Source of the DNA: Clostridia bacterium
GTDB lineage: Bacteria > Bacillota > Clostridia > Lachnospirales > Lachnospiraceae
Direction: 5' to 3'
Length of the DNA stretch: 64,000 bases
Assembly: GCA_910575725.1 (NCBI GenBank)
Contig: CAJTFE010000003.1
Span: 169,120 to 233,119 of the forward strand
Under the pieces are notes generated by a model. It was given only the letters and a program-made list of their open reading frames with translations. It made no database searches and was not told the origin of the DNA. Each line of letters begins with the position of its first letter. Positions within the stretch are counted from its first letter, which is position 1. A program made the position numbers and the translations under genes. Positions 53,455-63,926 of the stretch are shown here, one piece after another.

Positions 53455-54891
53455 TCAAAACTCCAAAACCAAAGCCCTCCGCCCCGATTCCCACTGTACC
53501 CTGGATTCCGAAAAATATCCTGTCGATGCCTCCGAATACTTCTCCGTTGTTATCTTATCGGGAACACCGGTTTCAGCCAGAAGCCTCCGGTAAACCGGAT
53601 CATACTGAAGGCGTATCACATATCCTGCATTCTGATACAGCACCCGTCTTGTCATAACCGGTTCCTCCTCATCAGCAGCATCATCCTCCTCCGGCCTCGT
53701 GTATAAGCAAATATCCTGCGGCCCCATATCCCCCATATGATCCCGGTCATACTCCGCCACCACAAAAGCCTTTCCCCCATCCAGCACACAGAAATCCCGG
53801 ATTCCCCGCGCCGGCCCGATGGGCATGGTATTAAGGTATGGCCCGTCCGGCAATGCAAGGCTTATGATTCCTTCCCCCTCTGCGGAAAAGTACAGGCAGT
53901 CTCCCTCTGCATCCAGATACAGCTTCGCGTCCTTCGGACATCTGGCTGCATTGGGCATCACCACTCCTTCCGTCTCCATGCCGGGCTCCGGAATCTCCTG
54001 TGGAAAAAAATCAATGATCGCCTGTTCCGCATCCTCTGTATTGCTGTCCTCGCCCCCCTGAAGTTCCGACACAATAGCCGTAATTATTTTCTGCCCGTCC
54101 CAATCTACATAAACCCGGGTCTCCTCCAGATTTTTCGGCTTCCCCTTCGCACCTGCATAGTAATAATTCAGACGGTTGACAATCTTCCCCGTTTTCATGT
54201 CCCGAAAATACAGTATAAATTTTTCTCCCCTGCTGGAATCCCAGACAGAGGAATATCTCGGATAAAACCCGTAGCATAAAAGAGAAGCGTCCCTGCTCCA
54301 GGCCGTGAGTATCATATACTCATCCATCGGAAACTCCATTTTGGTATCTCCCCCGTCCCCGTCAAGCAGAAGCTCCTCCTCTCCGCTCTCCAGATCCATC
54401 AGATAAAGGCGGCCTCCTATTAAGGATAAATCCATCCTTGCATACAATAGATATTTTCCATCTGGGGAAAAAAATTCCGTCTCCATATTCCGCTCATCCG
54501 CCGTCCCTTTTTCCCAGCTTGCCAAAACGCCGGAAGCAGCCATGATCTCTCCCACCGGAAAAAGCCCCGGATCATAAAATCCATAGCGGTAATCCAGGCT
54601 CCGCACCCTCACGCCGTCCGTGCCATTCTCCGCCAGGCGTACCTGATGCTCCCTGGTTCCCGGCAAAAAAGCCGTATATCCCCCGTACCAGAGCGTTTCG
54701 TAGTCCTCATTGTACATCTTCCGGACCGCATAGAGATCTCCTTCCTCTCCTTCAAGAGCAACCCCCTGTTCCGTCTCCTCCTCCGGAAGGAGTACGGTTT
54801 TCGGCTCCGGAACCCTCCGGCAGCCTGCAAGAAGAGACAAGCCCAGAAAAAACACTCCGATTTTTATGCTTCTATAGATTCTGTCCCTCAT
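53455..54891 (-). CDS. Lipoprotein of a two-component operon, beta-propeller-like
   Basis: 478 residues from the ATG at 54891 (AAAGGAG upstream), 20 nt inside the kinase gene. Signal peptide with lipobox LLAGC (Cys at about 24), then repeated units with SPDGKYLLYARMDLS and DLESGEEELLLDGDG, reminiscent of TolB/YncE-type propeller blades. Its coupling to the kinase suggests it is an extracytoplasmic sensor or modulator of that kinase, comparable in position to lipoproteins of other Gram-positive two-component operons; this is inference. Confidence 0.8.
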   Translation of the reverse strand: MRDRIYRSIKIGVFFLGLSLLAGCRRVPEPKTVLLPEEETEQGVALEGEEGDLYAVRKMYNEDYETLWYGGYTAFLPGTREHQVRLAENGTDGVRVRSLDYRYGFYDPGLFPVGEIMAASGVLASWEKGTADERNMETEFFSPDGKYLLYARMDLSLIGGRLYLMDLESGEEELLLDGDGGDTKMEFPMDEYMILTAWSRDASLLCYGFYPRYSSVWDSSRGEKFILYFRDMKTGKIVNRLNYYYAGAKGKPKNLEETRVYVDWDGQKIITAIVSELQGGEDSNTEDAEQAIIDFFPQEIPEPGMETEGVVMPNAARCPKDAKLYLDAEGDCLYFSAEGEGIISLALPDGPYLNTMPIGPARGIRDFCVLDGGKAFVVAEYDRDHMGDMGPQDICLYTRPEEDDAADEEEPVMTRRVLYQNAGYVIRLQYDPVYRRLLAETGVPDKITTEKYSEASTGYFSESRVQWESGRRALVLEF

Positions 54892-56437
54892 AGGTCTCCT
54901 TTCCCGGATTCTGTCCCTCAAGCTCCGGAAACAGCAGGAAAAATCCGATTCTTTCACCAGGCCGGTTTTCCGCCCAGATTGCCCCCTTGTGCTCCCGTAT
55001 AATCTTCTGGCAGATGGAAAGTCCCAGGCCGGCGCTCCCCTGCTCTCTGGAAAATTCCTTGTCCGCCCGGTAAAAGGGTTCAAAGATGTGCTTCAATTCC
55101 TCCTGGCTCATGGGCTTTCCCTTATTTGACACGGAGAAAAGCATGCGCCCCTTCCGATGTCCCCCGGAAATCCGGATCTCCGTCCCTTCCTCTCCATATT
55201 TCACCGCATTGTCAATGAGATTGATAAATACCTGGCGAAGCCGTTCCTCCTGGCCCCATACATAGAGATCCTGCTCCAGCTTCAGCCGGATGTAGGCCCC
55301 GTAACGGTTGGCTTTGATCTCCATGGCCTCCGAAACGCTTCGGATCAGATTTCCCATGTCCACCTGAGTCTTCTCTTCCCGTTCCGCCCGATCGGCCATT
55401 TCCAAAAGCTGAATCACCATCCGGTGAAGCCTTGTACTCTCGTGAAGAATGTGCTCTACCCCTTTTTCAACCAGCTCCTCGTCGCTTCCCTGATCCGCTT
55501 CAATCAGCTGGGCATAGCCCTGGATGGTCGTGAGAGGGGTTTTCAGCTCATGAGTTACATTGTTGTAGAATTCCTGACGGCTGTTCAGAAGCTTTAGGAT
55601 CTGATCCCGGTCGTCCTGCATTTTCTGAATATACTGGCCCACCTTGCCGAGCATGGCGCTGTAGTGCCTGGACAGCTCTCCCATCTCGTCCCGCCTGGCG
55701 GAGGAGACAAGCCCCGCAAGCAGTTCCGTATTGACCTCGTCCTGCTCCAAATCCAGGCTCATCTGCCGGGATACTTTAGTGAGACGCTGAACCGGCTTGA
55801 TGATGCGGTTTAAGAGAAGGAAAATCAATACGAATGCCGCTGCGAATACAGCCGCCGCTGCACGGATGATAATGCCCTTCATCTGCTCTCCCTGCCGCCA
55901 GAGCTCTGTATAATCCATGCAGTAACGGATAATCCCCACATTTTTATCCGCCACAATCACAGGCATGGCAAACCAGACCTCAAGAGTGCCCTCCTCAGAG
56001 TATACCAGGGTAAAGGCTGTATTTCCGTCTACTGCCTCCTTAAGCTCGGCAGCCCCTCCCTCCTGATCATCGCTGTGGTTTTTCCGGTAGTTGTATGCCA
56101 GAAGCTCTCCGTCCTTGGAGTAGGCCGCCAGCTCGTAACGTCCGGAGGAGCCGTACATTTCCTGCACAATTGTTTCCGCCAGATTGTCGAAGCTTTCCTC
56201 ATCGTTGTTGGCGTCATTTAAAATCAAAAGCTGCCGGACGTAAATCTCCGTATTCTCCCGGATAGTCTGGAGCTCTCTTATAATCTGATCCTCCCGGCTG
56301 TTCTGCAGCTGCCGGTCTGATATCCAGTATAAAAAAATCCCACTGATTAGGAACACCGCAACAAGACCCACAGTCATCTGCATGCGGATCCCGAAACGAA
56401 TCGCTGTTCCGTTTTCACGAGATTTTTTACGGTACAT
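54872..56437 (-). CDS. Membrane sensor histidine kinase
   Basis: 521 residues from the ATG at 56437; the TTG six codons earlier is possible. Two membrane helices (about 23-43 and 195-217) enclose a 150-residue outer sensor domain; then HAMP (about 218-275), HisKA with FYNNVTHELKTPLTTIQGY (phospho-His in HELKTP), HATPase with NLIDNAVKYGEEGTEI and GSAGLGLSICQKI. Partner of the response regulator, whose stop it overlaps by 11 nt. Wall or membrane stress is a common signal for this class but is not shown here. Confidence 0.93.
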   Translation of the reverse strand: MYRKKSRENGTAIRFGIRMQMTVGLVAVFLISGIFLYWISDRQLQNSREDQIIRELQTIRENTEIYVRQLLILNDANNDEESFDNLAETIVQEMYGSSGRYELAAYSKDGELLAYNYRKNHSDDQEGGAAELKEAVDGNTAFTLVYSEEGTLEVWFAMPVIVADKNVGIIRYCMDYTELWRQGEQMKGIIIRAAAAVFAAAFVLIFLLLNRIIKPVQRLTKVSRQMSLDLEQDEVNTELLAGLVSSARRDEMGELSRHYSAMLGKVGQYIQKMQDDRDQILKLLNSRQEFYNNVTHELKTPLTTIQGYAQLIEADQGSDEELVEKGVEHILHESTRLHRMVIQLLEMADRAEREEKTQVDMGNLIRSVSEAMEIKANRYGAYIRLKLEQDLYVWGQEERLRQVFINLIDNAVKYGEEGTEIRISGGHRKGRMLFSVSNKGKPMSQEELKHIFEPFYRADKEFSREQGSAGLGLSICQKIIREHKGAIWAENRPGERIGFFLLFPELEGQNPGKETYEGQNL

Positions 56438-57101
56438 ATTTATATCCCACTCCAAATACAGTGACCAGCTTATCGCCGAGCCCTGTCTTCCGGCGCAAAC
56501 GCTGAATATGAATGTCTACGGTCCGGGTGTCGCCTGCGTAGTCGTAGCCCCAGATCTGTTCTAAGAGTATCACTCTGGTAAATACCTGTCTGGGATGTTT
56601 CAAAAAATAGAGAAGCAAATCGTACTCCTTAGGCGTCAGCTCCACGGCCTCCCCGTTTCGATAGACCATGCGCTCCTGCTCGGATACAGTAAGGCCCTCC
56701 GCCGCCGGCTCCTCCTGCCGGATACCACGGACGCGGTCAAAGCGGCGCAGGATGGTGCGCACGCGGGCTACCACTTCCCGAAGGTCAAAGGGCTTGGTGA
56801 TATAGTCGTCGGCCCCGGATTCCAGGCCGTAGAGCTTATCCTCCACATTGCCCCGGGCGGTCAGCATAATAATGGGAATGTTGTACCGCTCGGTCAGCAT
56901 CCGGCACACATCCACGCCGGCAATGTCCGGGAGCATCCAGTCTAAGAGCACCATATCCGGCTCGTATTCCTCCGCTTTTTCAAGGCCGCTGCCTCCCGTG
57001 TGGGCGCAGGCCACCTCGAAGCCTTCCTTTTCAAATCCGTATTTTAAAATATCTGCTATGGGTTTCTCGTCCTCAATTACCAGGATTCGTTTCTGGTCCA
57101 T
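56427..57101 (-). CDS. OmpR/PhoB-family response regulator
   Basis: 224 residues. Receiver with ILVIEDEKPIADIL and phospho-Asp in VLLDWMLPD (about 53-61), switch residues and K in DYITKPFD, then a winged-helix DNA-binding domain (LTPKEYDLLLYFLKHPRQVF ... VDIHIQRLRRK). AAAGGAG precedes the ATG. First gene of the regulator-kinase-lipoprotein unit. Confidence 0.95.
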   Translation of the reverse strand: MDQKRILVIEDEKPIADILKYGFEKEGFEVACAHTGGSGLEKAEEYEPDMVLLDWMLPDIAGVDVCRMLTERYNIPIIMLTARGNVEDKLYGLESGADDYITKPFDLREVVARVRTILRRFDRVRGIRQEEPAAEGLTVSEQERMVYRNGEAVELTPKEYDLLLYFLKHPRQVFTRVILLEQIWGYDYAGDTRTVDIHIQRLRRKTGLGDKLVTVFGVGYKYVP

Positions 57102-57230
57102 CTTTTATGCTCTCCTTTTTATAGGGCCTGCCGCAAAATAGGACCGCAGAATACGAAAATGACTACCGGTTTATTCTGCAGCAATCCCCAGAACCCTGTA
57201 TATCGTAGATAATCATACCTTCTACAATAT

Positions 57231-57265
57231 AAAAATATGCTACACCATTGGTATAGCATATTTTT
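57231..57265. terminator. A/T-rich hairpin terminator
   Basis: AAAAATATGCTA / TAGCATATTTTT perfect 12-bp stem with an 11-nt loop, symmetric for both strands, 118 nt after the HAD gene stop. Elsewhere in the spacer 57102-57382 there is a GCAGAATA/TATTCTGC dyad (about 57143-57177) next to CCTGCCGCAAAATAGG, which resembles the outer end of the long repeats but lacks their core. Confidence 0.7.
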
Positions 57266-57382
57266 ATCAAAGTTGTAAACAGATTGTATCAGATAAATAA
57301 TTGCCTAATTTTTAAAGGCATTTACTGGCCAATATGCAAAATCCTGCTGTCGATTTCAGAAACTCACCAAATTTTATTGATA

Positions 57383-58225
57383 TCATTCACAAAATAATTC
57401 CCTAATTTTTTCAACCACTGCGTATTCCCGGTTGGAAGGCAGGATCTGAGAAGCTGCCTCCCTTGCTTCCGGGGACGCATCTGACGGAGCATAGGAGTGC
57501 GGAAAATTACGCAGCATCTCCACATCGTTCCCCCCGTCCCCGAACACGGCTATATCCTCCCTTTTCCAGCCCAGGTGATCGCAGAGCCAAAGCAGGGCCT
57601 TTGCCTTGGATGCCTCTCTGTCCGTTACTTCTATGACATGATCCGCAAAGGGAGCATTGACCGCATCCACAAGGGATTCTTCCAGATCCGCAAGCATTCG
57701 TTCGTATGGCTTGCTCTTAAGCTCCAGGCCGTTGATTTTCAGCACCTGGGCTGTGCGGATCTCTTCTTCCGTGCTGCCAAAAGAAATCTGCGCCATATAG
57801 CGATCATAATAACCGCTCTCTTTTTTGTCCAGTACTTTTTTCCGCCACATATCCCAGGCGCTGTATTCCCGGATGTAGGCTTCCCGGCTTAACCTTGTAA
57901 GAATTCCCTTCTGCGTGATAAATTCCAGATTTGCTTTTGGATATTTTTTTAAAAAATGCTCCTTTGTCCTTAGAGAAACCTCTGTTACCAGAATGGGGCG
58001 CCGCTTCGGGTCGAGAATCAATGCGCCGTTCATTAAAATCAGATATACGGGCATCTTCCAAAGCCCCGGGCAGTTCTTTACGCCCTCCTCCGTCCGTCCG
58101 GTGGCAGCCGCAAAGTCATAGCCCCGTTCCAGAAGCCGGCTGATTTCCTTTTCAATCACCTGATCCCACTCAAAGCTGCCGTTTAACAGAGTTCCGTCCA
58201 GATCGCTTACTGCATGCCGAATCAT
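57383..58225 (-). CDS. HAD-superfamily Cof-type phosphatase
   Basis: 280 residues: motif I SDLDGTLLNG (Asp nucleophile), motif II ATGRT, motif IV FGDGGNDVEML with a C2 cap between. Likely a sugar-phosphate or cofactor phosphatase. It starts 3 nt after the 6-phospho-beta-glucosidase stop and so belongs to the beta-glucoside operon, perhaps dephosphorylating excess sugar phosphate. Confidence 0.9.
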   Translation of the reverse strand: MIRHAVSDLDGTLLNGSFEWDQVIEKEISRLLERGYDFAAATGRTEEGVKNCPGLWKMPVYLILMNGALILDPKRRPILVTEVSLRTKEHFLKKYPKANLEFITQKGILTRLSREAYIREYSAWDMWRKKVLDKKESGYYDRYMAQISFGSTEEEIRTAQVLKINGLELKSKPYERMLADLEESLVDAVNAPFADHVIEVTDREASKAKALLWLCDHLGWKREDIAVFGDGGNDVEMLRNFPHSYAPSDASPEAREAASQILPSNREYAVVEKIRELFCE

Positions 58226-58228
58226 CCC

Positions 58229-59722
<1,494 letters not shown>

Positions 59723-59731
59723 CTATTTCTA

Positions 59732-59848
59732 GTTCCGTAATATCCCCCAAGGTACACCTTAGTATAAATCAATTTCCGGCCACAAGTGCATGTGTCCATA
59801 AATTGATTTGTGCACTTTGTGGGATATTACTGTTTTCAGTTCCGTAAT
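59732..59848. repeat. Nested inverted repeats with flanking direct repeats between bglP and bglA
   Basis: Direct repeats AGTTCCGTAAT at 59732-59742 and 59838-59848; within them terminal inverted repeats GTAATATCCC/GGGATATTAC (59738-59830). Inside are competing stems: CACAAAGTGCA/TGCACTTGTG and AATCAATTT/AAATTGATT (minus strand), and AAGGTGTACCTT. It may be a small insertion or an mRNA processing/stability structure. Confidence 0.75.
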
Positions 59849-61699
59849 TTATTTGATAACGGTCAATAAAACCTCGCTCTTTGCAATCATACCCTCTTTC
59901 TCGTTGGGCAATACATCCAGATATTCATCGGAGTTGGTGACCAGAATGGGGGTGACCAGGGAATAACCCTCCTTCAGAATGGCCGCCAGATCTGCCTCCA
60001 GCAGAACATCTCCGGCCTTTACCTTCTGGTTCTCTTTTACTTTTACTTCAAAGTGCTTCCCCTGGAGATTGGCCGTGTCCACTCCTACGTGAATAATGCA
60101 CTCCACACCGTCCTCAGAGGTGATTCCCACCGCATGCCTGGTGGGATAAAGGGCTGTCACTGTTCCGTCAAAAGGTGCTACAACTACACCGTCCTCCGGG
60201 TCTACAGCAATTCCCTTGCCCATGGTTCCGGAAGAAAATACCGCATCCTTTACCTGTTCAAGCGGGATCAGCGTTCCGGTAACCGGTGCATAAATTACGG
60301 TGTTTTTCTTTTCTGTGACTGCCGGCTGACTCTCCGCCTTTATCTCTGCCTTCGGTTCCTCTTTTTCCTCGGAAAGCCCCATTACCATCACCAGTACAAA
60401 TCCAAGGCCGGCTGCAACGGCCATGCCTAAGCATACGGCCCAGAAGCCTTCTCCCATAAATACCGGAAGGGACAGGATGCAGGAGTTTACATAGGCAGTT
60501 GCCCGGCCTCCAAAGGCTCCCACAATGGCTCCGCCTGCCGCGCCCGCTATCATAACAGCAATCAAAGCATTCTTAAATTTCAGCAGAATACCGTAGATAC
60601 CCGGCTCCGTAATTCCAATGAAGGAAGAAATGGCTGTGGATGCTCCCACGGATTTATTTTCGCTCTTCTTTGCTCTTACCATTACGCCCATGCACACGCC
60701 AAACAGGGCCAGTGTTCCCATGGTATTCATGGGGAGCAGGAAGTCATAGCCGAACTGATTGAGATTTTCCATACAGATAGCGCCCAGGGACAGATGCATA
60801 CCGGTAAGCACTACCAAAAGACGGGTTCCGCCTACAATTGCTCCCGCAATAATCGGGGACAAATCATAGAGGAATTTCACAATGGTTACAAGGATTCTTG
60901 AAATATAATTTGCCAGTGGCGCAATGCCTATCAATGTCAGCGGCGCCATAATCAGCATAACCAGCATGGGGGTAAATACCAGCCGAAGCACCCTGGGTAT
61001 TACCTTATCAATCCATTTATACACAAAGCTCAGCACCAGTACGGTCAAAATAATCGGAATACTGCTGGCCGCATATTTTACAAAGGGAATCGGCATTCCC
61101 AGGAAATGCAGCGGAGCAGCTCCCTCCGCAAGACCGGCCGTCATAGTCGGATACAAAAGGCATCCGGCAAGGGCCATAGAGCAGGCTGTATCGGTCTTAA
61201 ACCGCTTCGATGCGGACCATGCCACCAGGAACGGGAAGAAGTAAAATACGCAGTCGCCGGCAATGGTCAGTACCGTAATAAAATCCGAAGCTGCGTCAAA
61301 TCCACAGTAGGAGGTCAGAATCGTAATAAGTCCCTTAATCATACCGGTTCCGGCCAACATCGGAATGGTAGGAAGGAAAATTGCAGCCATCGTTTCAAAC
61401 AAGCCCGTTGCCTTGAATCTTTTCTTCTGGGCCAGGGTTTCTTCATTATGAATAAAGCCTGTCTTGGCAATCGCCGCATCGTATACGGCATTTACCTCAT
61501 TTCCAATGATAATCTGAAGCTGTTCCGTCTGATACTGTGCTCCGATTACCCCGTCCAACGCCTTGATCTTCTCCAAATCAACGACTGATTTATCCTTGAG
61601 ATAAAACCGCAGCCTTGTTACACAGTGAAACATTTCCTTGATGTTCTCTTTGCCGCCCACTTCCTTTAGAATCTGTCCGGCCAGTTTTTTTGCATCCAT
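59849..61699 (-). CDS. bglP: Beta-glucoside-specific PTS permease EIIBCA
   Basis: 616 residues from the ATG at 61699 (GGCGGAG upstream). EIIB (1-90) with phospho-Cys in FHCVTRLRFYL, EIIC (about 105-450) with about ten helices, EIIA (about 480-616) with phospho-His in CIIHVGVDTANLQGKHF. It imports and phosphorylates aryl/beta-glucosides using HPr-phosphate. Expression needs LicT acting at the antiterminator just upstream (61745-61813). Confidence 0.95.
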   Translation of the reverse strand: MDAKKLAGQILKEVGGKENIKEMFHCVTRLRFYLKDKSVVDLEKIKALDGVIGAQYQTEQLQIIIGNEVNAVYDAAIAKTGFIHNEETLAQKKRFKATGLFETMAAIFLPTIPMLAGTGMIKGLITILTSYCGFDAASDFITVLTIAGDCVFYFFPFLVAWSASKRFKTDTACSMALAGCLLYPTMTAGLAEGAAPLHFLGMPIPFVKYAASSIPIILTVLVLSFVYKWIDKVIPRVLRLVFTPMLVMLIMAPLTLIGIAPLANYISRILVTIVKFLYDLSPIIAGAIVGGTRLLVVLTGMHLSLGAICMENLNQFGYDFLLPMNTMGTLALFGVCMGVMVRAKKSENKSVGASTAISSFIGITEPGIYGILLKFKNALIAVMIAGAAGGAIVGAFGGRATAYVNSCILSLPVFMGEGFWAVCLGMAVAAGLGFVLVMVMGLSEEKEEPKAEIKAESQPAVTEKKNTVIYAPVTGTLIPLEQVKDAVFSSGTMGKGIAVDPEDGVVVAPFDGTVTALYPTRHAVGITSEDGVECIIHVGVDTANLQGKHFEVKVKENQKVKAGDVLLEADLAAILKEGYSLVTPILVTNSDEYLDVLPNEKEGMIAKSEVLLTVIK

Positions 61700-61744
61700 A
61701 ATCACTCCGCCTTTCATAAAAATTAGTAAAACAGAAAAATAAAA

Positions 61745-61813
61745 AGACCCAAATTAAAATATCCCTGCCGATACATTAATTCAGGTCTTGCCTCCATTAT
61801 GAGTCACAATCCT
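61745..61813 (-). promoter_or_regulatory. LicT antiterminator (RAT) and overlapping terminator before bglP
   Basis: RAT-like AGGATTGTGACTCATAATGG plus GGCAAGACCT (61783-61813) overlaps the licT stop. The 3' part AGACCTGAATTAA also pairs with TTAATTTGGGTCT followed by T5 (61745-61788), so LicT binding would prevent the terminator, the standard BglG/LicT mechanism. Confidence 0.88.
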
Positions 61814-62660
61814 AAGCATTATGTTCTCTCACTCGTTCAATATGAATTGTTAAATACAGCTTTTCTTCGTCACTTGCCTGATATCCAAATTCCAAATGAA
61901 TATATTTCGCAATCCGCCGTACACATTCATAGGATTTCTTATAATTGTTTTCCACAAGCTCCAAAAGCTGTCTGTCGCCGTCCGTAGCAGTCAGAGGCTT
62001 TTTATCCATCATTCTCTGTACAAAGAACTTCAAATGTGTTACCAGGCGGTAATAATCAAGAGAATCCTCCTGAAACTCCATCTTGAAGTAGTTGCGGATA
62101 ATCATCAAGGTATCCTGCACAATCCGCGTTCTCTGCACAGTATCCTCCATAGAACCGTTCATACCCGCATTTACAAAGTGAAATGCAATGAAGCCTGCCT
62201 CATCCTCCGGAAGCTCTGTCTCAAAAGTCTTGTTAATCAGCTCAAGGGCCTCCTTAGCCGCCTCATATTCTCCACGGTACATCATCTTCGTTTCCGTCAG
62301 AAGCTGATTCTTTATCAGCATTCCTTCCCGGTATCTCTGTACGCTGAAATGGATATGATCCATAAGAGAAAGATAGATATTATCATCAAAATCATGTTCC
62401 AGCTTCTTTCTGGCATTTTCTATGATTTTCTCGGTAATTTCCAGATATTCACCGGGAATCTCATGCAATATTTTTTGAAATTTTGCCGCCAGATCCGGAA
62501 CTTGCTGGGAAAAGATACGCTCAACTTTGTTTTCTTCTATGGTATCTCCCCGTTTTTTCTGAAAAGCAATTCCACTTCCCATGACAATAATGTCCTCTCC
62601 CTTTTCATTCAGGGAAATAACTACATTATTGTTCAGTACTTTCACTATCTTCAGAACCAT
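61812..62660 (-). CDS. licT: BglG/LicT-family transcription antiterminator
   Basis: 282 residues: N-terminal RNA-binding CAT domain (KIVKVLNNNVVISLNEKGED ... GSGIAFQKKRGD), PRD1 and PRD2 with phosphorylatable histidines in DHIHFSVQRY, FHFVNAG, THLKFFVQR and LTIHIERVREH. HPr and EIIB phosphorylation of these sets activity by sugar supply. ATG at 62660 directly follows GAGGG; the CTG two codons later has better ribosome-site spacing and matches the usual family start, so the true start is uncertain. Confidence 0.93.
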   Translation of the reverse strand: MVLKIVKVLNNNVVISLNEKGEDIIVMGSGIAFQKKRGDTIEENKVERIFSQQVPDLAAKFQKILHEIPGEYLEITEKIIENARKKLEHDFDDNIYLSLMDHIHFSVQRYREGMLIKNQLLTETKMMYRGEYEAAKEALELINKTFETELPEDEAGFIAFHFVNAGMNGSMEDTVQRTRIVQDTLMIIRNYFKMEFQEDSLDYYRLVTHLKFFVQRMMDKKPLTATDGDRQLLELVENNYKKSYECVRRIAKYIHLEFGYQASDEEKLYLTIHIERVREHNA

Positions 62661-62726
62661 CCCTCGCTTTCTGAAGTTTCCTTCTCTGCTTGTTTACCGG
62701 ATAAATACTCCGACAAACAAAAAATA

Positions 62727-62787
62727 CAGGCCACCAAAAGCAATCTACTTCTGCTTTCGGTATTGCCTGCTTCACAGTAACAATCCT
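62727..62787 (-). promoter_or_regulatory. LicT antiterminator and terminator in the licT leader
   Basis: RAT-like AGGATTGTTACTGTGAAGCA then GGCAATACC (62759-62787), overlapping a terminator: CAGGC..ACCGAAAGCA pairs with TGCTTTTGGT.GCCTG followed by TATTTTTT (62719-62769). LicT thus controls its own gene as well as bglP. Confidence 0.9.
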
Positions 62788-62808
62788 CATCAAGCTGTAT
62801 ATATTTCT

Positions 62809-62822
62809 TGTAAACGTCTACG
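62809..62822 (-). promoter_or_regulatory. Possible catabolite-control (cre) site
   Basis: TGTAAACGTCTACG matches the Firmicute cre consensus at 12 of 14 positions, located just downstream of the licT -10, a position suited to CcpA repression. Confidence 0.55.
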
Positions 62823-62827
62823 TGAAT

Positions 62828-62855
62828 ATAATAACACAATAAATATTTCTGTCAA
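62828..62855 (-). promoter_or_regulatory. Promoter of the licT-bglP-bglA-HAD operon
   Basis: TTGACA (62850-62855), 16-nt spacer, TATTAT (62828-62833) on the minus strand, followed by the cre-like site and the first RAT. The 315-nt spacer 62661-62975 is filled by these elements and hairpins near aroE. Confidence 0.8.
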
Positions 62856-62877
62856 TGGCTTTTTTCTTTTTTGGCGG

Positions 62878-62911
62878 ATCTCACAAATATGCATCAGCAT
62901 ATTTGTGAGAT
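62878..62911. terminator. Strong hairpin between the aroE-like gene and licT
   Basis: Perfect 15-bp stem ATCTCACAAATATGC / complement with a 4-nt loop, extended by TTTTTGGC/GCCAAAAA. T-tracts precede rather than follow on the minus strand, so it is not a textbook terminator; a second, weaker GCCGC/GCGGC stem lies at 62935-62970 nearer the stop. Confidence 0.6.
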
Positions 62912-62975
62912 ATAGCCAAAAATTTTTTTACAAAAGGCTGCCGCAAAAGCATCCGCTCTCTGCAGCGGCAAGCTT

Positions 62976-63827
62976 TTACTCGAACTCCTTTTGCAGCGTA
63001 TCCTCCATCACCTTAAGAGACGGCTCCACTCCCGTCCAGAGCTTAAAGTTCAGCGCCGCCTGGCAGGCCAGCATACCCAGGCCATTGACGGCCGTCGCCC
63101 CCTGCTTCTGTGCCTCCTTCAAGAAAAGCGTATCCATCGGATTAAATACAACATCCGCCGCTGCCATATGGGGCGCAATCCCCTCATAATCAATATCCGG
63201 CTTCTGATCCCCATCCGGATGCAGGCCGATGGACGTACCGTTAATCAAAATATCCGTATCCGCCGGAATTTTATGGCAGCTCTCCCACTGCTCACAGGAA
63301 GCCTCTGTCTTGGTATGCTTTTTCAAAGTATCCACCAATTCCAAAGCCCGTTCCAGCGTGCGGTTCACAACCTTGATAGAAGCAGCCCCTGCCAGAGCAC
63401 ATTCTACCGCAATCGCCTTCGCCGCCCCACCGGCTCCAAGTAAAACAACCCGTTTACCTTCCAGCGAAATCCCCTTGTTATGTAAGGCTTGTACAAAGCC
63501 CTTCCCATCTGTATTCTCCCCGAACAGCGTCCCATCCTCACGAAGCGCCACCGTATTCACCGCCCCGATAATACCTGCCGCCTCCGACAGCTCATTAAGA
63601 AGAGGAATCACCTTAATCTTATGAGGCATCGTCAGATTAATCCCCTTCATATGCAGCACACGCAGAGACCGCATCGCCTCCTCCAGATCCTCCGGCAGTA
63701 CCTTCAAGGTCAAATACCGATAATTCAAGCACTTTTCTGCAAAAGCAGCCTCCATAGTCACCCCCGTAGGATTTCCATCCACCGGATCACCAAACACACC
63801 AACCAGCTCCGCACGATAATTTTTCAT
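62976..63827 (-). CDS. Shikimate dehydrogenase-like oxidoreductase
   Basis: 283 residues from the ATG at 63827 (GGAAGGAG upstream; the 28-residue extension is rejected). Catalytic Lys in INLTMPHKIKV, ENTDGKGF (Asp), NADP loop LLGAGGAAKAI, and C-terminal GLGMLACQAAL (Gln). The N-terminal shikimate-carboxylate motif SxS (usual HSLSP) is missing: the site reads FGDPVDGNPTGVTMEAAF. It may act on quinate, shikimate or another polyol acid. No other aromatic pathway genes are adjacent. Confidence 0.85.
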   Translation of the reverse strand: MKNYRAELVGVFGDPVDGNPTGVTMEAAFAEKCLNYRYLTLKVLPEDLEEAMRSLRVLHMKGINLTMPHKIKVIPLLNELSEAAGIIGAVNTVALREDGTLFGENTDGKGFVQALHNKGISLEGKRVVLLGAGGAAKAIAVECALAGAASIKVVNRTLERALELVDTLKKHTKTEASCEQWESCHKIPADTDILINGTSIGLHPDGDQKPDIDYEGIAPHMAAADVVFNPMDTLFLKEAQKQGATAVNGLGMLACQAALNFKLWTGVEPSLKVMEDTLQKEFE

Positions 63828-63926
63828 CCGTTCTCCTTCCCCTTTCCACGCAATCCATATTTCCTCCATTTTACACCAAAAGCAGCCAAATGAAAAGTAT
63901 TTCTCTCTCAAGCAAAACGAAAATAA

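Noticed and set aside
57121..57180. A fourth copy of the long inverted-repeat element
   Set aside because: CCTGCCGCAAAATAGG resembles the outer end, but the GTGTTCGGACG / CCGGACAC core and the second arm are missing; at most a decayed relic.
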